NCBI RefSeq assembly: GCF_040412425.1
Contig: NC_089749.1
Coordinates: forward strand, 33,899,070-33,963,069
Length of the DNA stretch: 64,000 bases
Source of the DNA: Macrobrachium rosenbergii
Taxonomy: Eukaryota > Arthropoda > Malacostraca > Decapoda > Palaemonidae
Direction: 5' to 3'
A program made the translations under genes and the position numbers. The notes below the pieces were generated by a model. That model was not told where the DNA came from and ran no database searches. It worked only from the letters and a program-made list of their open reading frames with translations. Positions 24,966 through 36,230 of the stretch are shown one piece after another; within the stretch, counting starts at the first letter, position 1, and every line of letters begins with the position of its first letter.

Positions 24966-25086
24966 CACTAGCTCAGACACACTGGCCAACGCTACCATGA
25001 TTTCTTTCAAGATATAAGTTATTTATGTCATTGAACTTATAACAGATGTTGTAAGAGGTTATGCCCTTATTTGACCTTGTGTAATA
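24297..25086 (+). repeat. 5' LTR
   Basis: 790 bases. It matches the 3' LTR from TGAAAACATTAGG to the TAATA end, but lacks two segments present there: about 45 bases near 24385 and about 245 bases at 24709. The latter breakpoint lies in a shared TAT. Confidence 0.9.
24914..24962. repeat. (GA)n microsatellite in 5' LTR
   Basis: Corresponds in position to the GA tract of the 3' LTR (33062-33142), which is longer. Confidence 0.95.
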
Positions 25087-25087
25087 G

Positions 25088-25097
25088 TGGTGGCAGC
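25088..25097 (+). promoter_or_regulatory. probable primer-binding site
   Basis: TGGTGGCAGC directly after the LTR. TGG is the complement of the tRNA CCA end, and the truncated copy has TGATGGCAGC at the same place. I do not assign the primer tRNA. Confidence 0.55.
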
Positions 25098-25515
25098 TAA
25101 CTTTTCGATGTTTGACAACTTCTGAAGAGACTGGTAATGTCAAAATTAGGTTTGGTAGGCTGTAATAGGGCATTCCAATAATCTTTGAGGAGTGAGTGTG
25201 GTAGCATTGCTGATGGCCTAGGCTTTTTCTGTTCGGCTGGGAGAGTTGTGTGATCCACGGTCAGTCGTTCATGGCCTGTGCTGGTGTAAGTGTGTTTGTG
25301 TGTCGTGAGAGCAGCAGAGAGTGTTTCTTTAATTGTTTTTAGATACTTTTGTGGCACAGGTGGTGGACGAAGAAGGGGGATATTGTGAATATTATTTTTT
25401 GTTGTGAGTGCTTAGTAGGGAATAAGCCGGTTCAAGGGTGGACAAGTTTTTTTTTCTGATTATGTTGCAAGTGACCCGGTGTTGCTGCACTTAAGCGAGG
25501 TGCTCCCGATGTAGT

Positions 25516-25592
25516 TAGTTGGATGGAGAATTCCCACTTCCTTCCCATTCCCTTAGTTGGATGGAGAATTCCCACTTCCTTCCCATTCTCTC
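25516..25592 (+). repeat. 39-bp tandem duplication in the leader
   Basis: Two head-to-tail copies of TTAGTTGGATGGAGAATTCC and the following CACTTCCTTCCCATTC. The truncated copy at 2.5-6.5 kb has a single unit here, into which the P element inserted. Confidence 0.85.
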
Positions 25593-26017
25593 TAAAACCC
25601 GTTTTCTATGTATGTGGGGCTAGACCGGGGTAATTGGGTGTCGGGCGTGACTTGTGTATTTTTGCGATCAGCAGTTCGCATCGGCAATTAGGAACTAACT
25701 GGGGATTACACAATACTTTATTTTTTATTATTTTGATTTTTGGGGGGAACTTGGGTTATTGTGTTGATAGTTGCTCGACGGTTGTTGAGTTATTGGGAAT
25801 AAATATTTCTTACGCTATTGGGTAAACATTTCTTACATTTTCTTTTTTTCTTTCTCTTTCTGTTTTTTTCTCTCTAGGAGAATTTCCCATTTGTCTTCAC
25901 GAAGATTTTCTTTTGGAATTTCTACTAGTGTATGAAGTTGAGATCAGGTCGTGTTTTGGGAAATGGAGTTTTATCAATCCTGACAATGTGGCAGAGAGTG
26001 CCGCAGATAGGGATTAG

Positions 26018-26928
26018 ATGATGTTGTTACACAAATTTACAACCATCACCTCCGGGGCTCGGCCATTTCTGGGGTTGGTTGATAGGGTTCTTCCGGTACC
26101 CCTCGAAATTTTTATCAAGGGTGTGTCGAATTACCTGGTTGCCAAGAAAATTACGGATGGGGTAGAGGCTTTGAATGAAGCAAAAGGGTTCCTCAGTTTA
26201 GATAGAGGGGATACTGGACAACGTTGTCGGATCCATCAGTTTACAAACCGTAAGACATGGGATGATATTAAGATGTTTCTGAGGTCAGCATATGGGATGG
26301 CTGAAGCAGGAGATGCAGTTCAAGACCTTAGGCCACTCTTCAAGATTGGCAAGAGTCAGGATTCTTTGGTTAGATTTAGCGCCAGATGCTTCAATGCTGC
26401 GAGAGATTTTTCGAAGAAATTGAGAACTTCTAGTTGGGTAAAGGGTGATGTTATTTCTGTGGATAACCTGGAGAAATTGTTCCAGTTCACATGGGCGCTT
26501 GATGATGTTCCTGATGCCATAGTAGATAGTTTTGATGAAAGGATAGAAAAGGGGCTGATGAAGCCTTGCTTTTCTCGCAGATTTGCAAACACCTCTTGAA
26601 ATGTCCTGCTGTGGATAGCACTTTCATAAATGGGATGCTGAAGGCTTCCGGAGCTATTCCAATCCACCAGCCACAGGGTGATTCTAGTTTCCCTTCTACA
26701 AGGTTGTGTGCTAAGACAGAGCATAGTAGGGGTTCTATGGGTTCAGTGTCGCAGGTCCATTGCTTTAACTGTAATAGGCAGGGTCACATCAAAAAGTTTT
26801 GCAAAGTGAGATACTGTGGTGCCTGCAAGACTTCACAGCATTGTTGGCAGTTTTGTCTGATTCTTAAACGGGGTGAGTTTAGGAATGCGCCTCAGGGTTC
26901 TGGCATTTCTAATAGAAGAACTCCTTGA
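26018..26928 (+). pseudogene. gag with two CCHC zinc knuckles
   Basis: Gag forms the particle and packages the element RNA. The capsid-like frame (26018-26599) shifts one base near 26575 into a second frame ending at 26928. That frame holds two consecutive zinc knuckles, CFNCNRQGHIKKFC and CGACKTSQHCWQFC, both fitting C-X2-C-X4-H-X4-C (26760-26870). The capsid portion has no other motif I can name, but position and knuckles make the call firm. The start ATG at 26018 lies within ATGATG and could be one codon later. Confidence 0.85.
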
Positions 26929-27362
26929 GGGGGGTTTTTCGAGAGTATCTATGGACAGGCAGAATTTTGGAGGACCGAGCAACAGAAGGGGAAAGGGTGA
27001 TGGGTGTTTCCTGTGATATAGGACTTCTGGCTGAGCCCTTAGAGCTGAAACCAATTGTGAAAGGGTCAATACAAGTCGTCAATGTCTTTGTATTTACTGA
27101 TACTGGTGCGTCCGTTAATCTGATGAATTATGATTTATATCGATCGATGTTTTCCAATTGCTGTTTGAGGCCTACTAAAGAGACAGTGTGTGGTGCTCAT
27201 GCAAATAGGTTGGGTGTTCTGGGTTGCATGGACATTTGTTTGCCCTCGGGAAGTAAAGTTTTTATAGAGCCATTTTTGGTTTTACAAGGGGCTGTTTTGG
27301 GGAATATTTTGTTGGGTCATCCAGCGTGCCGGCGAAACAGAATCTCAGTTCATACAGGGTAG
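26925..27362 (+). pseudogene. retroviral-type aspartic protease
   Basis: The frame after gag shows VFVFTDTGASVNLM with the catalytic DTG (about 27090-27130) and the closing ILLGHP block near 27310. This is the expected layout of a Ty3/gypsy protease that cuts the Gag-Pol precursor. The frame overlaps gag by a few bases and ends at 27362; pol resumes in another frame. The flap region is not distinct. Confidence 0.8.
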
Positions 27363-27542
27363 GTGGTATAACTGTTGGGGTACCTGGGTTTTTGTCCTGT
27401 ACGAGGAAACTGGTGAGATTAAAGACGATCAGGATAAGGGATTGGGTGTTGATAATGGTTTACGGGTTGATACTGAATATGTTTCTGAGGGAAAGAAGTG
27501 TTATAAAGGTATTTTATCAGAAGATGTGGTTTTGGGCCAGGT

Positions 27543-28934
27543 ATGGTTGCTCTGGTGAAAGTCCGAGTGAAAGACGTGAAAATGCCCATACAGGTGTGTG
27601 TGAGTGTGGGTAGCAAGAAGCCCAAGGATGTAGTGAGTGTGGTTTCTATAAGCAATGTGTCCAATACAGGGGTTACTTGGGTAGAATTACTAAACTGTAA
27701 CGATTCAGTCCGGAGATATCAGGAGACATATGTCGTAGATTTTGAAGATTGGGTAGGTGAAAATAATTCAGCTGCTATTGTAGGGGACAGCAATGAATTT
27801 TCAGAGGCAGAATTACAGGTTAGGAGACAGGTTTTTAGAGATCATTTAGCTAATGCTGATTATAGAGAGTATATAGAAGGGATGGAAGATGTCCTGGCTG
27901 AGTTTGAAGATATTATCGCTCTTAAAAGGGATAAGTTGGGGTTAACTAATGTGTTAGAACACAAGGTTCATTTGGAGGGTTAGACTAAGCCTTTGTATAG
28001 GATTCCTTTTAAGATTAGGGAACAGGTAGAGCAAGAGGTCAATAAGTAAGTAAATACAGTTTTGCATGGATTGTTAGGGAAGTGCATTTACGTTTATATG
28101 GACGGTATCTTGATTGCCACTGATTCTGTGGAGGAACATTAGGGAGGTTCTTAGGAGGCTTAGGTTAGCGGGTTTGAAAATTAAATTAGCCAAGTGTGGT
28201 TTCTTGAGAAAGCAGATAGTATATTTGGGTCATGTTTTTTCTAAGGAAGGTGTCAGGGTAATTGGGGACAAGGTTAGGGCGACTGTGGACTTTCCTGCAC
28301 CTAAAAATAAGAAGCAGATTCGTTCTTTCTTGGGCATGGCAGGACTTTTCCATAGGTTTGTGAAAGGTTTTTCCACCCTGCCATCTCCTTTGACAGATGT
28401 GTTGAGGGATGATGTACAGTTTGTGTGGGGTAAGGGGCAACGGTTGGCCTTTCAGAAAATTAAAGAGGCTTTAATGAGTTACCCGGTGCTGAATTTTCCA
28501 GATTTCGAGCGACCTTTCACGTTGGTGACAGATGCCAGTCACAATGGCATGTAAGCTTGCCTTATGCAAAAATTTGAGGGTAAATTGCATCCTATTGCGT
28601 TCTACAGTAGGAAATTTAAGTCACGAGGGAGTAGTGAGATGTCTATGTGCACAACAGACAAGGAGGCCTTTCAGTAGTGTCTAGTTTGGTTCATTTCAAG
28701 ATGTTATTGTTGGGCAACAGAGTTGAGGTTCTTACAGATTATAAGCCATTGTTGGATCTTATTAATAAGCCTGATCTTTCTCCTAAGAGAGCTAGGTGGC
28801 TTTTGAAACTTAGGGATTTTGATTCCAAGCTTAGGTATACAGAAGGTAGACATAATGTTGTAGCTGATGCCCTTAGTAGGAGTTTTTATGATTTGGATGG
28901 TTCTCGTGTTATAGGTTGCCTTTTGCGGGTCTAG
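27543..28934 (+). pseudogene. reverse transcriptase (core deleted) and RNase H
   Basis: The frame 27543-27983 leads into the RT with LGLTNVLEHKVHLEG. After a stop, YRIPFKIREQVEQEVNK is followed directly by VNTVLHGLL (about 28045-28075). Compared with the copy at 39.6-40.2 kb, roughly 120 codons of the fingers and palm are missing. The remaining catalytic box reads YMDGI instead of YMDDI. The connection continues with KLAKCGFLRKQIVYLGHVFS, and RNase H shows FTLVTDASHNGM, VLTDYKPLLDL and RHNVVADALSR. Stops at 28552 and near 28676 split it. The deletion alone makes this copy unable to reverse transcribe. Confidence 0.9.
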
Positions 28935-28949
28935 AGTTAAGAGGGTAAT

Positions 28950-30047
28950 TTGGTAGTTAGGAAATTAAATATGAGCTGAGGAGTAATGAGGATAAAGGAG
29001 ATACAACACAGATAGTTGTCCCAAAGAGCATAGTACATATGGTTTTGGATATTGTTCATTGTAGGTTTGGTAGTCCACATTTGAGTATTGAGAAGACGTA
29101 TCAATATCAAAAAGTACGGGGGAAGTTTTTTTGGAAGAACATGCACACATTAGTGGAGGATTTTGTCGGGGAATGTTCAGTTTGCAATACATGCAAGCCA
29201 GAGCGGGTTATTTCGTTTAAATTGGGTTCGTTTCCTATCCCCAGTAGACCTTTCCAATGCTTCCATATGGACGTTCTTTCCAATTTCTGTGAGTCTAGTT
29301 ATGGCCACAGACATTTGTCGGTTATTGTGGATGAATTAACTATGTCTGTAGAGATTTTTCCTTTGAAGCATAAGACAGTGGAGGAGGTAGCGGTTGCATT
29401 TCTCAATGGGTATATTTGTCATTATGGGCTTCCTGGGGTACTTATTACAGATAATGGGAGAAAATTTGTGAATAGGACGTTAGAGTGTCTTGTGGAGGTT
29501 ATGGGAATTTGGGAAGTAACTATTATTCCATATAGACCAGATGCCAATGGGCTATGTGAACAGGCCAATAGGAAGGTAACTGAGGCTCCCAGAATCACTG
29601 TAGGGGGTAAATGATGTGAATTGGGATCAGTATATCGCACAGGTTCGAAGCATTAATACTATGGTTAGCGATACTATTGCACTGTCTCCCGTGGAGGCAG
29701 TGTTGGGTTATTCAACACAAGGCGCGTTTGATTTGTTACCTATTCTGTCTCGTTGTGATGATATGGTTACATCGTTGGTCTCTACTGCTAAGGAAAGATA
29801 AGCACGCCATGCTAGGCATCATGAGTTGAAGATGCAGGAAATGGTTCACAGGAGCAATTCAAAGCCAGATAATGTTAAAGTTGCTGTCAGTGATGGGGCT
29901 TTTGTGAAAATAAATGTTAGGAATCAGTTGAATTATAAATTAGGGCCTACGTTTGAGGGTCCATTTCGGGTTGTGGAAATAAAGAAAGGGAATAGGTTTG
30001 TTGTTCAAGGTGAAAAAACGGGATTGTCCAGGTTGACATATATCTAA
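28950..30047 (+). pseudogene. integrase with C-terminal GPF module
   Basis: Integrase inserts the cDNA. The zinc-binding part has H..H residues around DIVHCRFGSPHLSIEK and CSVCNTC (29040-29200). The catalytic core shows HMDVLSNF, ITDNGR and NGLCEQANRK, giving D, D and E. The C-terminal end has KLGPTFEGPFRVVEI (29935-29985), the Ty3/gypsy GPY/F-type module. A frameshift lies near 29605 and a TAA near 29800. Compared with the minus-strand copy, the catalytic glutamate is preserved here. Confidence 0.9.
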
Positions 30048-30367
30048 GATCAACAGGACAGCTTAAAGGGGAATTTATGGGTTAATTTCTTTTTTCTCTC
30101 TTCTTTTTCTTATGTACTTATATTCTCTTTTTATTTTATTTGCTGGTTTCCTGGGTACATAATTTGGGGGTTTTTAACATGGGAGGACGCTTGTCCATAG
30201 AGTTTTATTGTCCGATTTCAGTTTCGTTTGATATTTTTTTTCCTTTCTGCACAAGTGTGGTGGTTCGGGGTGATTAGTTTTTGGAATTTTGGCAATGCTG
30301 AGGTCAGCTATGTTAAATAAGGTGCAAGGAGACTGTAGAGTTTTGTGGGCATATGATTAAGGTTGTA

Positions 30368-30609
30368 CCAAACAAAAACTTCTTTCAGTTTTCTTCTGAA
30401 GATGGGAAGAGAAACCCACACGATTCTTGTGTATAACTTGTTTACTGGTAAATATTTAGAAGATTGCTGGGCCTTGAACCAGCCTGACTACCTCATCTCT
30501 TGAAAAAGGGTCACAGTTAGGACCTGAAAGTGCTCGAGATCAAAGTAATATGTAAATATTTACCAGTAAACAAGTTATACACAAGAATCGTGTGGGTTTC
30601 TCTTCCCAT
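30368..30609. mobile_element. 242-bp Penelope-like terminal fragment, inserted with 12-bp duplication
   Basis: attaaggttgta occurs at 30356-30367 and 30610-30621 on either side. The insert has 60-bp inverted arms (about 30404-30469 and 30550-30609) around a core that contains TTGAAAAAGGGTC, a loop, and GACCTGAAAGTGC. The arrangement of one terminal unit plus an inverted partial copy is like the cluster at 6.5-7.4 kb. No coding capacity. Confidence 0.7.
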
Positions 30610-30955
30610 ATTAAGGTTGTAGTCGTGTTTTTTTGTTTTGATTCTGGGTCTAGTTATTTATAGGTCTCTTTTCTGTTTTTTTTTTTTTGGATGCTGAAGT
30701 TCTGTTTGCTCATACCCTTTGGGGTGACTGCTGTCTATACCAAGGCAAAAAGGGTGCTATGGTTAGTTTCTTTCATAAGGGGCGTTATGGTCCTGCGTAA
30801 GGTTTTATGGCTTTATGAGATTAAACTTCACAAGTGTGTTTTTGGTTTTTGGTCTTTGGAGGTGTTAGAGTCGTTTTGATGGTTTTATGGTTATATAATA
30901 TCTTTGGTTTTTTGGGTAATGGCAGTTTTTAATATTTATAGGGACGTTAGCTAGT

Positions 30956-32131
30956 ATGTCGGCTGAAAGCTTAGCGAAGGTTGAACAGGTGGCGGTGGAA
31001 TTAGCTGTACAGGGTAAATCTTTGACGGCATTACAAGACAGTAATAATAAACTGCCTGAGGGTTTTGAGAAACTGAGGACATCTTTGAATGGGTTACTGG
31101 TTACTGTTGATGGTGTTCGTGGAGGCTTAGTGTTTCAATAGTTTTTTCCTCTTGTCAAACTACCTTACTTAATGTTGAGAAAGAAGCAGAGTCTTTATTA
31201 ACGGTGATTAAAACTCAGGTTCAAGCAGTTATAGCTGTTTCTAAGGGGCGTATTTTTGTGGATATTTTACCACTGGTTCAAAAATAATTTTCAGTGGGGA
31301 GGATTTATATCGCTATCATGGGATTTTGAAAGTATGCTTGTCGGATAGAGGGTTACTTGTGGAGGTTCCTGTTAGTGATATGAAATTGTTTCACAGTTTT
31401 ATTATCCAGCCTTTTCCTAGTAATTTTGATGGTTTGATGGTGACATGGGATGGAATAGAGACTATGTAATTTTTGGTGATCATTATCAGTCCTCTACCAT
31501 TAACTATAAGTCAGGGTGTACTTTAGTTCACGACAGATAAGTTTGTGACAGTAGGATTTTTGCTCTTAGGAACATCGACTTGTTAGGATGTGAAATGTCA
31601 CTTGTTCATAATCAGACACCTTTAGACTGCGACTTTACAACATTCCCGTTGGAGTACCACGTGACCTCTACAAAGACTCTCCCGGCAGTTTTTTGTGCAA
31701 GCTTCCAGGTCTCCACCTGATGTCATAATACATCAGATACCTTCTGGCTGAAAGGATCCAGCCACTTCGGTGTGGCTTGTTGGATTGTCAACCCAAAAGT
31801 CAAAGTACTCAGCAGGATGGTGTACAACTCAAGCACTCTTATCTTCATGTGTCACCTTCATGGGGGGCACGGTGTTATCCCTGTGCCTCTTCCTAACGGG
31901 GACATAGCCACGATTCCTCCACTTCCACCATTACTTGAGGATGATTACTTCTTTGTTCTGGACCACTACCTCCTCACATCGATTTTGTTGTTGACTGCGG
32001 TGTTAGTCGTCATGCTGTGTGTAGTGTTGGGGGTCAAATGTGCAAAGAAACACTGTGCAAATAAACACTCGGCCAAAGAGAAGCAAGCCCCATGTGCTGC
32101 TGTTCAGCTGATGCACGAGTTGGGGGAGTAG
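30956..32131 (+). pseudogene. env-like third reading frame, broken
   Basis: Errantivirus-type Ty3/gypsy elements carry a third gene for a membrane fusion glycoprotein. Here a region between integrase and the 3' LTR has a start-like frame at 30956 with a helical heptad-like stretch. Broken frames continue through 31440. The last frame (31772-32131) has a 20-22 residue hydrophobic run followed by a short cysteine- and lysine-rich tail, the layout of a membrane anchor and cytoplasmic tail. At least two frameshifts and several stops interrupt it. No signal peptide or cleavage site was identified with confidence. The env call rests mainly on position and topology. Confidence 0.55.
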
Positions 32132-32182
32132 AACTCGTTGCTCCTCTCATGCTGAGGGCAATACAATTGGTGGCCGAGCTAC

Positions 32183-33058
32183 TGAAAAACATTAGGAATA
32201 ATAATGTTATACTTTTTTGTTTTTTTTCAGCTAAGCATTCATTGAGATATTCTGGGCAAAGGTAAATGTGAAACAGTGCCTAGGTATTCAGCGATTCATT
32301 GCTGCCGAAGGCCCTCGTCAGTCTCGTTTCCCATGGAGGCAATGGGCATCGTTCCTTGGGTGATGTTCTGGCCATGTCACCAGAAGTCGTCAAATTTCAG
32401 TAGAGCATTCGTTCGTCAGTTTGTTCTCACGGGCATGCCACAGGAAGTGTGAATTTTCCATTTTGAGTACAGGCTAGACATTCGGGTCTTGATTTCATTG
32501 TGACAAGATCATCCTTGCTAGAAGACTTTGTGTACAGCCTGTGAGGTGAGCTGAGACTTTGTTTTTCAAAAACCCGAAAGGGTTTTAATAACTTTTAACA
32601 TGTACTGCTCTTTGCACTGTTACCATTCTTTGAATATCTTTTTCCCCATTTATTCTTATTTTCCATGTCTCTTTGATTTTTATTGATTTTCCTGAATTTT
32701 GATTTTGCCATGATTTATTATGTGTATTTTTGGGGGGTTTAGTAACGTAGGAGATATCCCACATTATTTTTTCTAGGTGCCTATTTTTAAGTTTTGTTTT
32801 TTCCCTTTGTTTCCTTAGATGTACTGAATTAGAGGTCAAATAAATGGAAAGGAATGTGACTTATCATGACTTCGGACGTATTTGACTTATTTTGATTCGT
32901 ATGTTGTAGAGACTCATTTAGTGGAAATTGATAGCACTATGTTATTCTTACCGGTTATTTTGTAGGTTACCAGTTCTGGGATGTAGATATTCCCATTTCA
33001 TTTCTCTTTGATTCCAAACTATTTGCCATATTAGACTACTGAATAAATTACATTGGAT

Positions 33059-33145
<87 letters not shown>

Positions 33146-33304
33146 CTGAGCAAGTGAGCTGAGAGAGAGAGCGAGAGAATGCACTGACTCAGAGACACAC
33201 TGGCCAAAGCTACGGTGATTTCTTTCGAGATATAATTTACTTATGTCATTGACCTTATAACAGATGTGGTAAGAGGTTATGACCTTATTTGACCTTGTAT
33301 AATA
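32183..33304 (+). repeat. 3' LTR
   Basis: 1122 bases, starting TGAAAAACATTAGG and ending GACCTTGTATAATA. It retains the 245-base segment (about 32656-32900) lost from the 5' LTR, but lacks about 50 bases present there near 24860-24910. Confidence 0.9.
33062..33142. repeat. (GA)n microsatellite in 3' LTR
   Basis: Pure GA dinucleotide. Confidence 0.95.
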
Positions 33305-33333
33305 TATATTTGTATATATGTGTATATATATAC

Positions 33334-33386
<53 letters not shown>
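33305..33386. repeat. (TA)n-rich microsatellite
   Basis: TA tract with early GT and CA interruptions; it abuts the 3' LTR and hides the target site. Confidence 0.9.
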
Positions 33387-33389
<3 letters not shown>

Positions 33390-33915
33390 GTGTTTGATGT
33401 CTATGGTCATCAAATCGAATTTGCTTGTACTCAAATTATGTGTAGCCTCGGTTTCCTTTCACTTATTCACTCTATTCTCTTCCGCCTTTTGCCGATTAAA
33501 CCCCACGAATCTATTTCAGTCTGCATTTTGCCTGTCATATGGGTCTTTACTTTTTGGTGCATACAGATAATAAGACCTCAGATTCATTTTGCACAAGAAA
33601 ATAAATGATTTTCATTCTCACTTTTACATAAATTTATTGCTTTGTTTTGTATGCAGAACTTACATAAGAGAATACTTTTCTCAAATTTCATTTAGATGAC
33701 AGAACAAAACTTACCTTCATTATCACAATTTCCATCTTACTGAAGTGTCACTAAGCTAAATAATCCTAAGATATCAGAGACACTTAGTGAGCAATAAAGC
33801 GTACCTTTTTAATCCATTACTTTCTTACTTATCGTCTCTTTAAATCCATCAATGTTTATAGAGATTCAACCTCTCTCAGCCATGTCTGGTCTTGTACAGG
33901 TATGTGAATCTTTGT
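33387..33915. other. unassigned spacer
   Basis: No frame or repeat recognised. Confidence 0.4.
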
Positions 33916-33961
33916 GTGTATGTATGTATGTATGTATGTATGTATGTATGTATGTATGTAT

Positions 33962-34037
<76 letters not shown>

Positions 34038-34046
34038 TATATATAC
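33916..34046. repeat. (TGTA)n then (TA)n microsatellite
   Basis: About 48 bases of TGTA tetranucleotide followed by a TA tract with one interruption. Confidence 0.95.
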
Positions 34047-34254
34047 TGTATGTATATATATACATATATGAAAGGCTTATAGGTCACAAGTATGTTATGA
34101 ATTACAATACACAATGGATGTTGAAGTAACAAGTGGGGAGGAAAACTTTCCCAAAATCTTGGTGAAGAATGTTTAGCTAGCATCTGATGTATTTCCTCAT
34201 TAAGTAAGGATGGCATCAGAATTTTCGAAGTGTGGGATTATGTGAGATGACACT

Positions 34255-35016
34255 GTATGTACGTATGCCGGAAGTGTCCAGGTTCTGGTGTCTTTTGGGC
34301 GGAGTCCCAAGGAGTGACGGAATTAGATTGGGTACAGGGAATCATTCGAAGACCAACATTGAACCTTGTTGAAAATCTCGAAAAGTTTGGGACTTGTGTT
34401 GTGCTCAATACCAGAACTGATTTGAACTCTGGGTTTCGAGGTAAGGAGCATATCAATTTACAAAACTGTAGCTTGTTTTCTCCATTTCTATAATATGTAT
34501 CTTGTTTTTGAGTAACGTTGGAGGAATTCCCATATTTGTATTTTGTGTGTGTGTGATTTGGGAAACTAAAGAAGATTTTGCTTGTCTTCTTCAGATGTTT
34601 CACTGAGCAAGAGGCCGAGAATGTACTCACTGGGAATATACTAGACTTTGACCTATTTATTTTATTTGATGACCAAGATGTTAGTCACTAGTATTGGCTG
34701 GTCTAGAATCATTAATTCAATGGATTGTGAATCAGAATTTCCTTTAGTTATGATTTCCATTTATATGTCCACAGCTTTTGCTGAATTATTTACGTTAAAT
34801 TTGCAAATAAAGTCTAGTTTTGTATCTGGGTGTTTAATTCTAGTAGGCCTTTGTCTGAGGTTAGATACAGGGAGAGGAGTCCATGAGGGAGAAGGAATAT
34901 GCTGACCCAATGCTGAGCCATCGCCACCAGAGAGTCCTAGAGATGTAAGTTGATATGGTGCTGTTCTTAAAACAGATGCCATAAGAGATTATGACCCTAA
35001 TTGACCTGGTGTAGGG
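34255..35016 (+). repeat. LTR-like arm, plus orientation
   Basis: Begins near GCCGGAAGTGTCCAGG and ends ACCTGGTGTA. The last 130 bases follow the end of the 9-kb element's LTR (ATGC, AACAGATG, TAAGAG.TTATGACC, TTGACCT in order). The same blocks reappear inverted at 35045-35850. It is a diverged relative of the 24-kb LTR family. Confidence 0.6.
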
Positions 35017-35044
35017 TCATTAACATATGTTAATGACCCTCACG
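35017..35044. repeat. perfect 28-bp palindrome between two inverted LTR-like arms
   Basis: Fourteen bases starting AGGGTCATTAACAT are followed by their exact reverse complement. It lies at the symmetry centre of the flanking arms. Confidence 0.95.
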
Positions 35045-35850
35045 GGACATAGACGGGCCATCTTTTAGTGATGTATCTGTTTGAAGAACAGAATCAAATT
35101 CCTTCCCCTTTGTTAACTTCTCTCACTGCATCTATCTTAAAACAAAGGCCTACTGAAATGAGACACTGATATACAAAACTAGACATTATTTGCAAATTTA
35201 ACGAAAGTGATTAAGGAAAAGCTACGGTCATGAAATGGAGTGAATCACACCTCCTATCAATGGAAAACATAACTAAAGGGAATACTGCTTCACACACAAG
35301 CCTATTAACAATTCTATACCAAGCAATACTCATGAATAACACCTTGGTCATCAAATACAGTAACATGGTCATATTTATGCAAGACACAAATAAGCAGTCA
35401 TATAGTATGTAAGAGTAAAAACATTACTTCCAAATACTCAAGATACTCGAATTCCTGCAGAAAGAAGCATATCATTATATTAAAACCTGAAATGGTGTTC
35501 ATACATACATGTTCAAAACAGGAAAATGCACAAGTGGGGAAATTTATTATGTAGCCATCGTTCAGCTTCACTGCTTCCCAACCGGGGGTTTTCCCCCTAA
35601 AGTCTGGAAAAGATTTAAATGTCATTGGGTGATCTCACTTACTTTTTTCTATGGCTATGGATAATGTTTCTTCATAGTGGCAGTTTCTTCAAGCACTACA
35701 CCAGGCTAAAAAGCACATATCAGCCACTCCAGGTCGAGGCAGTCTCCCTGTGAGAGTCACTGTTCCTCTCATAAATATCTCATGGGAGATCGCACACACA
35801 CATGCACATACCCCACCGGAACCTGGGCACTTCCGGTGTATTGGTTCAAT
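35045..35850 (-). repeat. LTR-like arm, minus orientation
   Basis: Its reverse complement follows 34255-35016 with clear blocks at AGTAGGCCTTTGT, TTTGCAAATAA.GTCTAGTTTTG, CCTTTAGTTATG and GATGACCAAG.TGTTA. By orientation it could be the 3' LTR of the minus-strand element whose pol lies at 37.6-40.2 kb. Confidence 0.6.
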
Positions 35851-36230
35851 GTTCTATCATGCTGTTTCCATGTGCTCGGACCAAGATCAAATAGTTTTCT
35901 GTATCCGACTGAGCAAATTTCCAATGTCAGCATAAATGCACCTGCAGCGAAGAGCCACTGACAGGTCCTCACATAGTTCTCCACTGTCGTCCAAAGAGAA
36001 CCAAAACTTAATAGGAGCTCAGACCACCTACTTTCTGGGTGTCCTCGCCCAGATACGATAACTGTCCAATCGAAACTTCAATAAGGGCCAGCTCTGAAGT
36101 CATAGCAAAACATATGAACTAGCTATGACAATTATATGTCTTGTCTGCATGATTGTTATTCCCACAACAGTTCATTTATGGAACACAACACTTGAAATCT
36201 TGCATTCTTGATGTTCTAAATAGTCTGGAT

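Larger units (their letters stand above)
24297..33304 (+). mobile_element. Ty3/gypsy-type LTR retroelement with env-like third frame, about 9.0 kb
   Basis: Two LTRs (24297-25086 and 32183-33304) in direct orientation flank leader, gag, protease, RT/RNase H, integrase and an env-like region, in the standard Ty3/gypsy order. A primer-binding-like TGGTGGCAGC follows the left LTR. The LTRs start TGAAAA(A)CATTAGG and end near TAATA. They differ by several indels, so the insertion is old. All frames are broken and the RT core is deleted. A 242-bp insertion with a 12-bp duplication sits at 30368-30609. Relatives in this window are the truncated copy at 2463-6500 and the pol region at 37.6-40.2 kb. 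A clean target duplication was not found. Confidence 0.9.

Noticed and set aside
34257..34493. Plus-strand 78-codon frame as a gene
   Set aside because: It lies inside an LTR-like arm and the frame is not preserved in the inverted arm.
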